64,000 bases of DNA from Xiphophorus maculatus (taxonomy: Eukaryota; Chordata; Actinopteri; Cyprinodontiformes; Poeciliidae). The translations under genes and the position numbers were made by a program. Numbering within the stretch: the first letter of the stretch is position 1; each line of letters begins with the position of its first letter. Location: contig NC_036460.1 in the NCBI RefSeq assembly GCF_002775205.1, positions 2,176,056-2,240,055 of the forward strand, read 5' to 3'. Under the pieces are notes generated by a model. The model did no database searches, had not been told where the DNA came from, and worked only from the letters and a program-made list of their open reading frames with translations. Below, in pieces: positions 58,501 to 64,000 of the stretch.

Positions 58501-61393
58501 TATTTTAATGCAATCTAGCAAAATTAATCAGATGACTAATTGAAATAATCGCCGACTAATTTATTAAACTGATTAGTCATTAACTAAAATATAGACTCAA
58601 AAAAAGTACATTTCCCTTTTTTACAGCCAAAACTGCAAAAATATTTACATTTAAGACTAAAAAGGAAAATTAATTTGTCTGTAAATATATGGCATCATTT
58701 TAGTTTCATCTGAAAAACAACTAAATCTCCTATTCAGCACCTTTTGTTATCCAATTAATCGATAAACTCAAAATATTGTCAACCGATCAGCTCTGTATTG
58801 ATGTAAAGTCAAACAGAGTTTTTCATATTGTTAATCTGCAGGTGCATCTTTTGCTACAAATGATCAAATGTTCACAAGAAAATGCTGCTGTTGCAGACAA
58901 TTCTTTTTTCTTATTTAAGAGTTGAATTACTTGTTTATTTGCATTTTTAACATTGTATAAAATAGGATTAAGTGGCAAAAAATCTTCTGAATGTGGCAAT
59001 TTTTAAAATCCAATTAATCATGAGATTAATCAATAAAATGATTAATTACTGAAATAATTGTTAGCTGCAGCCCTAGTAAAATGAATGTTTAGCAATTTAA
59101 ACTGTAATCCAATTAATTTACTTTTTTAATAGATGATTAAACATAACAGCTAAACTATTAAACTGTTTATTTACAATTAAACAACATTTTTATATCATTT
59201 TTTCCACTTTTCATATGAAACTTTAAAGCCCCTATAACAGAGTTATTGTCTGGATAGTTACTCTCTGATTTCCCCGTCGTACTCGTGTCTCTTTCTGCAG
59301 GGCTGGCGCTCCTGGTTCCAGCCTGGTTCTGGTTTTGGTCCTGATCCTGACTCTGACTGGACTCAATCTGAGCCTTCAGCAGCTCCAGAGCCTCGGCCAG
59401 GTCGTTCCGGGTCCGGACGATGCACTTCCAGGTGGATCCGTCCAGATCGTCCTGCTCCTCTGTGTAGAGCCGGATGTTCTGCTCCTGGTCCAGCTGGAGC
59501 CAGTACATCAGGCCCTGCTGGTCCCGACCGATGGGCTGCAGACGCATCTTCTCGGGGTCCTCATCGTTGACCACCATCTTGAACTTCAGGTTGTCGTCAA
59601 ACTGACACTCACACAGATACTAAGGGATGAAAAGCAGGTGGAAGAATACAATAAATGTTTAACCGCTTATATTTGAGACTTTAAAGAGGGACTTAAACGA
59701 TTAATCATGATTAATTGATTATTCAAATAATAATAAACTAATTTAGTAGCTGTTTAATCATTAACTGAAGTGTACAGACTCAAAAGAAGACAATTTGCAG
59801 AAAAAAAACAACCCATGAAACGCAGCTATTAAACCAAAACTGCACCAACAATAAGTACATTTTGCAAGTAAGATGAAAAAATCTGCCCACCCAGAACTCC
59901 TCTAGTAGCTTTAGCTTAACTTGGTTCAAATTCTGTAAAAGAAATCTCCTTTTCTATTCAATTATTAATTGGATAATCTAAAAAATAATCAACAGATCAT
60001 CCCTACACTGTACTGATGTTTAGTTTTCACATTTTTTTCACAGTAGACGCATACTCTGCAGCAAATGATCAATCGTTTACTAAAAAATGCTAAATTATTG
60101 CATTTTAGGCTATAAAACACTTATTTTCTCATTTAAGAAAGGAATTGAATTGTTTATTTTAAACTTTTAATGTAAAAAAAATGATCTAAATGAAAAATCA
60201 GCAGAATGTGGCAATTTGTTTTATCAGATTAATTGATTAATCGTCAAGATAATTGACTGATAATTAATTGACAGATTAATCGATGACTAAAATAATCTAC
60301 TTTAAAGGACTGTAAAAACATCTCACCTTGAGGATGCTCGACTTGCACTCCATCGACATCTCCTGGTAACCTTTCTGCTCCAACTCCCAGGCCCATGTGC
60401 TGTTCAGCTCCTGGCAAACCTAAACAACACAACAACATGTCAGTTGTGTCTGAACTGAATCACAAAATCTCACCAAGTATTTTAGTCTAGTTTATAGTGT
60501 AAATAAATATCTTGATACTCTTGAAATAAAACAAATTACAAGTAGCTTTTCAGGAAGATACAGGAACTTCTTTAAAGTGAACAATTCTTGAATATCAATA
60601 AGAAGTAGAGCTGAGACAATTAATCGGATTGAACGTGATTAATCACTGAAATAATTGTCAACTAATTTAGTAATAAATTAATAGTTAACTGAAGTAAATA
60701 GACTGAAAAAGGCCTTTTTTTCCTGAACACTCTCAGAGCAGTAATTAGACCAGAACTACACAAAAATATATATATTTTCCATTTAAGAAAAAAAAAACTT
60801 CTTTGAACATATTTTCTACCCAAAACTCAAGAGGCAGAATTTTAATTTCACCTTGTTCAAATTCTGTAAAAAATAAAAATATCTCCTATCTCACCTTTTC
60901 CTATCCACTCATTAATAGGAAAATCCAAAAAACTGCATTGAGTCAAGCAGAAAGAGTTTTTCACAGAAGTATTTATTAGCTGCAGATGCATCCTTTGCTA
61001 CAAATGGCCAAGCATTCACTAAAGGAATGCTGTTACTGCATTTTGGGCAATAGCATATTTATTTTTCTTATTTTATAAATAAATTAATTTGTTTGTTCGT
61101 ATTTTTAATCTGATTAATCGCCGGAATATTTGATTACTAAAAATAATTGTTAGTTGAAGTAACAATACAAAGTACATCTTGTTTTCTATGTGTTTTATGT
61201 AGTTTTGAGAAGAGTATGTTTGCAGTGATTCCCACAGTTAACACAAACAGTCTGGTGACATTAAAAGGAGTTAAAAGAAAACATATGGGTGATCTTCCTA
61301 CCTTAGCCAGGTACTTTTCCCAGCGGTCTGTGGTCACGGACCTCCCCAGCTTTCTGAGCAGCTTCACATGGAGCTCCACCAACGGTTTAGGAA
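45817..61393 (-). CDS. rsf1: Remodeling and spacing factor 1, 17 exons (exon 1 outside window)
   Basis: Exons in transcript order join in phase: 61302-61393, 60327-60419, 59262-59619, 58346-58444, 56419-57261, 55655-55979, 55368-55566, 54399-54611, 51939-52043, 50968-51047, 50186-50234, 49473-49594, 49306-49370, 48169-48343, 47878-48095, 47057-47254, 45817-46544. Introns are GT/AG; about 1320 codons (human RSF1: 1441 residues). RSF1 is the large nuclear subunit that, with the ISWI ATPase SMARCA5, forms the RSF nucleosome-spacing complex. The N-terminal blocks (LVELHVKLLRKLGRSVTTDRWEKYL, STWAWELEQKGY, RLQPIGRDQQGLMYW) match the WHIM/DDT-like region. A C4HC3 PHD finger is split over 54399-54611 and 51939-52043. 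The rest is basic/acidic low complexity ending ...NSAQNSPRS. The exon at 56419-57261 is shorter than the giant mammalian counterpart. No frameshift. The first exon must lie beyond the right edge. Confidence 0.93.
48853..48922 (+). repeat. LINE 3'-tail-like fragment
   Basis: AATAGAATAGAATATACTTTATAGATCCCCAAGAGGAAAT resembles the teleost LINE tail GAATACTTTATTGATCCCCAAGGGGAAAT. Lies in the rsf1 intron between 48344 and 49305. Confidence 0.45.
49689..50150. repeat. Palindromic MITE family B, copy 6, with an inserted 31-bp repeat pair
   Basis: CCTGCAAAAACACAAAATC to TAAGATTTTGTGTTTTTGC. Near its centre the element is interrupted by 49910-49965, which carries two X-box units. It ends close to the rsf1 exon at 50186-50234. 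Confidence 0.75.
49914..49957 (-). repeat. Two 31-bp X-box units, minus strand
   Basis: GTAACCTAGCAAC (49914-49926) and GTTACCTAGCAAC (49945-49957) on the minus strand, exactly 31 bp apart. Both fit the RFX X-box. Same unit as the array at 36988-37318. Confidence 0.8.
51939..54611 (-). CDS. rsf1: rsf1 exons encoding the PHD finger
   Basis: Exon 54399-54611 carries the acidic linker and the first zinc pair (CTHCGLPNHPEL). Exon 51939-52043 carries CDSCDQGYHTACLRPP and DGEWFCPPCQH. Together: C-x2-C, C-x2-C, H-x2-C, C-x2-C, a complete C4HC3 set. The 2.4-kb intron between them contains a gypsy-like gag remnant at 53020-53330 but both splice sites are sound. Confidence 0.92.
53020..53330 (-). mobile_element. 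Gypsy-like gag fragment
   Basis: Minus-strand frame with IKLPEFWQYNPEPWFQHVEAQF, then TADETKYFHVVAALD and a RLMGLLRNPP block, the N-terminal gag signature of teleost gypsy-type LTR elements. No protease, RT or LTR is present here. It is a short relic in the rsf1 intron that separates the two PHD-finger exons. Confidence 0.7.
54010..54340 (+). repeat. Dispersed repeat family D, copy 3
   Basis: Includes CTGTTCGGACCGTTTCTC, CGCCGCCATCTT and GATGACCAGCGGCGCCCCCTGCTGGATGG, then GGAACTAATTTTAATCTAATTAAT. The longest copy in the window. It ends about 60 bp 3' (on the plus strand, upstream) of the rsf1 exon boundary at 54399. Confidence 0.65.
55980..56416. repeat. Dispersed repeat family A, copy 6, forming most of an rsf1 intron
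   Basis: Starts GCTGAAACGATTAATCAAATTAATTG and ends CGTTAGCTGCAGCCC. It fills the 439-bp intron between exons 56419-57261 and 55655-55979 almost exactly, so its ends supply bases next to both splice sites. It also holds an 18-bp perfect hairpin at 56183-56223. Confidence 0.75.
57305..58075. repeat. Tc1/mariner-like MITE with four internal tandem units
   Basis: Ends resemble AAAGTATTCACACCG (57318) and the TCACAAATATG/AAATGTGAGATTAT block (57970-58055). Inside, ATCATGCTG recurs at 57463, 57589, 57753 and 57893, each within a GGTGGTGGCAGCATCATGCT-like block and followed by a TCCTGCTAATGACACC-like link. Confidence 0.65.
58078..58223. repeat. Palindromic MITE family B, half copy
   Basis: Only the right arm: AAGGAATTATTTACTTTAAAC, CAAGCTCCTAAATCTCACTG, ending TTTGTGATTTTCAGG. 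Confidence 0.6.
58515..59074. repeat. Dispersed repeat family A, copy 7
   Basis: AATTAATCAGATGACTAATTG to GAAATAATTGTTAGCTGCAGCCC; family interior on the minus strand. In the rsf1 intron between 58445 and 59261. Confidence 0.65.
59692..60300. repeat. Dispersed repeat family A, copy 8
   Basis: ACTTAAACGATTAATCATGATTAATTGATTATTC to ATTAATCGATGACTAAAATAATC. It fills nearly the whole rsf1 intron 59620-60326. Confidence 0.65.
60462..60603. repeat. Palindromic MITE family B, half copy
   Basis: Left arm only: AATCACAAAATCTCACCAAGTATTT to TTGAATATCAATAAG, followed directly by family A copy 9. Confidence 0.6.
60608..61162. repeat. Dispersed repeat family A, copy 9
   Basis: AGCTGAGACAATTAATCGGATTG to AAATAATTGTTAGTTGAAG. 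Together with the preceding half copy of family B it occupies most of rsf1 intron 60420-61301. Confidence 0.65.
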
Positions 61394-64000
61394 CTGCAAA
61401 GCAAAACAAGAAAAGAAACTGCTTAAAATCTACTGAACATGAAAAAACTTCTGCTAAGAGCGAACAAAATGTTTGTTTTTATGAATAAATATTGCAAAAT
61501 ATAAAGATAGGCAAGTATGAGTTAAAATAGAGTTGTTTCTTTCCACTGTTCCCACAAGCTTGCACAGAACAAGAGATTGCTGAAAACTTTGTGTCTCCAA
61601 GCTGTTGCTTTGGTGTAATAAATTTTATACTGTTATAGATTTTAAAGCAATTGACAGAATTTGATCGCAATGTTTCATAACTAGTCAAATTGTAAAGAAT
61701 GCAATCTAAATGTTTATTTTTTTATGAGACTGAATTCATCTGATTTCACATTTCTGTATTTTAATTCAATCTGATTGTCTTGTAAAGATGATATTTATTG
61801 TTTTTTGACACTAGATTAATAAAATGAATTGATGTGGAAACCACTTATCACTTTACAGTTAGTAAGCTACAAGTGGCTTCTCTTTAACGAGACAAACTGC
61901 AGACAATCCCGAGCAAATACCAGACTAACTAACCAGTTGTTATCAGTTTATTAAAGGAAAAAAGGAACATTTCTGTATAAATGTAAAATGCCATGTTTTT
62001 AAAATGTGCTAAGCAACAAAAAAATATTTTGAAAAAAAAAAGATCAGTTTGTTATATTTCTACTAGTTAATAAACACAAGAGAACTACTTTTAAACAATA
62101 AATCTAACATAAAACATGAATATAAACAGAATAATCAATCAGTTCTACACTTTCTTCTACATTTTAAATAATAGCATTTTTCAGAATGTGTTTTCCCCTT
62201 TTTTAAATGCCATTAAGCCATGTTATTTTTACTCAAGGTTATCAAAATCCTAGAATAACGTGCTGCTCCGTGTTTACTGCTACATCTAACAAGGACAGGA
62301 TTTGTTACTTTATATCCAATGTTTTCAAGAACCACCACTGGTACTTTACCTGCTTTCAATTGTACTCAGAGTGATCTGTGATGAGGAGGGTTTGTAAGCA
62401 AGTTTTAAATACTTACTAAGTAAATATTACTCAAAATAATTGTAATTTAGAGATAAAAAGCCTAAACAAAACAATGGAGCATATTTACACCCCCCAATAA
62501 AACACCAAACCAAGAGACAGAGACCTAATATTAAATGCTGGTGGCTAATGAAGGTTCTTTTCATCCAACTTTAAAGAGGAAACTTGTACGAATTAAATTA
62601 CTAAACTAACATATTTGCATATAAAAGCTATCTATGCATTTATCGTGCGGAGATATACTGAAATACAAGCTGCCAGAAGTGCTAATATACTATTTATTGC
62701 AGAAGCTAACAATGAATTTGACTTCAGGTGAGCTCCTGGTTTATTAATGGATAAAATGTTTGTTGTTGTTTTGATCTTTTGTGATAAAACAACATACAAT
62801 AATAAGCCCAGATCCTGTTTTGTTCTGTTTTAAAACATCTTGATAGTTTGGTGACTTAAAAAGCTTGTTGTTTAGTGATGTGGTCCTTAATTTGAAATGT
62901 TTGAGAATCACTGTTTTACATAATTATCACTCTAAAGGTTAGAATACACCTGAATCTGAATCAACTTTATTGGATAAGAATGCGTGCAAGATTATGACTT
63001 TGGTTTTCAAGAGCTCACAAATATAAATATTTAGAAATTCTGAAAAATAAAATAAGGAAAAATTAACATCATGTACATTTGTGAAGCTATTTTATGTTTT
63101 TTGATTTGCTTATTACATGTTATGCTAAATTATTATCGAATATTTTGTTGTGTAGTTTATTTTGAGATTTCTTTAGAATAAATATTTATATTATTTGTCT
63201 TTAGATTAATGTTATTATACATAAATCTACTATTCTTACTTTGACAGTAATAATAACAAAAGGTACAATGTTACAACGTTCCTTAAAAACAAAATAAAAT
63301 TAAAAGGCTACTATGGGTGGTCTGTTGTGAGGATGTCACGGAACATTTAAAATGTCAGGAAACTCCAGTTTTCTCTAATGACACGCTAACCCGTAGTCTA
63401 ATTTCTCAGTTTATTAGCTAAGATTGAGGGCCAAAACTATTAGGTCGAACATCCACATTTATGTATGACTCTGAATAAGGACTTTCTAACTAACTGTGGT
63501 GTTGTAAAACAGCTACAAACCTCTAAAAACGCATTTTACAAATATTCGACAGAAATCCAGCTAGCTTGCTAGCCAGAGGCTAGTGCGCAGGCGCAAATTG
63601 ACTGCCACTTTACCCCTCTTCCAGAAAATAACATCCAATGTTCCGAACGAACATGGCTCTTTAGGGTCTGACAGACACAATAAAATGCCGACCGTGGTGA
63701 GCTGTTGCCCCGCAACACACCGGTTTTCATGTGGTTCAACTGCCTGCGAGACAAGGCCGGTGAAAAATTACACCTGACAAGGCTCCGGAGCTAACCGGTT
63801 GGCTGTGTGTGGTCACTCGGCGGAGCTGCATCATGGCTCCCAGTCCAACTTTAATAGATCAATCTGTTGGCTCTGACAACATTATCCACAGCTCCTCACT
63901 AAATGGACCGAGAAAAACATGGCGCCACATGTTGTGCTCCCTGGTGTGCCCGTTTCCCCCCAAAGTTTAACCTGAACGACACCTCACAAAACTCGGGGTA
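61394..64000. other. 5' intron/upstream region of rsf1, no exon recognised
   Basis: AT-rich to about 63540, with a short LINE-tail-like TCTGAATCAACTTTATTGG at 62952-62975. From 63540 the GC content rises and an NRF1-like palindrome TGCGCAGGCGCA occurs near 63584-63595, as in CpG-type promoters. I searched both strands for the conserved rsf1 exon-1 protein (CPNFAVVCSFLERYG-like) and did not find it. A 44-codon plus-strand frame from ATG 63833 (MAPSPTLIDQSVGSD...) matches nothing that I know. Confidence 0.45.

Noticed and set aside
63569..63777. First coding exon of rsf1
   Set aside because: None of the six frames contains the conserved N-terminal block, and no donor with the required phase 1 follows a plausible coding stretch.

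Overview
The window is eukaryotic nuclear DNA from a ray-finned (teleost) fish. Multi-exon genes have GT/AG introns, the encoded proteins are vertebrate orthologues, and the intergenic and intronic DNA is full of teleost-type repeats (Tx1/L1-like and L2-like LINE remnants, hAT- and Tc1-like MITEs, a gypsy-like gag remnant). The species cannot be told from the sequence. Exons were assembled by hand, matching donor/acceptor sites and codon phase to remembered family proteins; no alignment was run.

Layout. (1) 110-4526, plus strand: the 3' part (five exons) of a GT92-family glycosyltransferase; its 5' end lies left of the window. (2) About 5000-11500: a cluster of decayed Tx1/L1-like retrotransposon copies in both orientations with a probable solo LTR. 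The cluster is flanked by a 5'-truncated U1 snRNA pseudogene (5021-5134) and by a full-length 164-nt U1 snRNA gene (11322-11485), both on the minus strand. (3) 13500-38691, plus strand: a complete calpain-5 gene, capn5. It has a probable non-coding first exon and 12 coding exons giving 635 residues, with the catalytic Cys/His/Asn all intact. Its 8.9-kb third intron carries the olfactory marker protein gene omp on the opposite strand (26714-28344, two coding exons, 166 residues). This nesting is a known vertebrate arrangement. (4) 38692-45816: AT-rich, repeat-bearing DNA between two convergent 3' ends. (5) 45817-61393, minus strand: rsf1, the histone-binding partner of ISWI in the RSF chromatin-remodelling complex. 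Seventeen coding exons (about 1320 codons) are present and exon 1 lies beyond the right edge.

CAPN5, OMP and RSF1 are also neighbours on human 11q13-q14, so the block is conserved vertebrate synteny. The genes do not form a pathway: a secretory-pathway glycosyltransferase, a cytosolic protease, an olfactory-neuron protein and a nuclear chromatin factor.

Most unusual signals: a 31-bp repeat whose every intact unit carries a perfect RFX X-box, tandem ten times just before a capn5 3' splice site and found in two-unit form at two other places; Tx1-like retroelements associated with U1 snRNA sequence, including one whose 3' end runs straight into the body of a U1 gene; and a family of near-palindromic, roughly 400-bp foldback elements.
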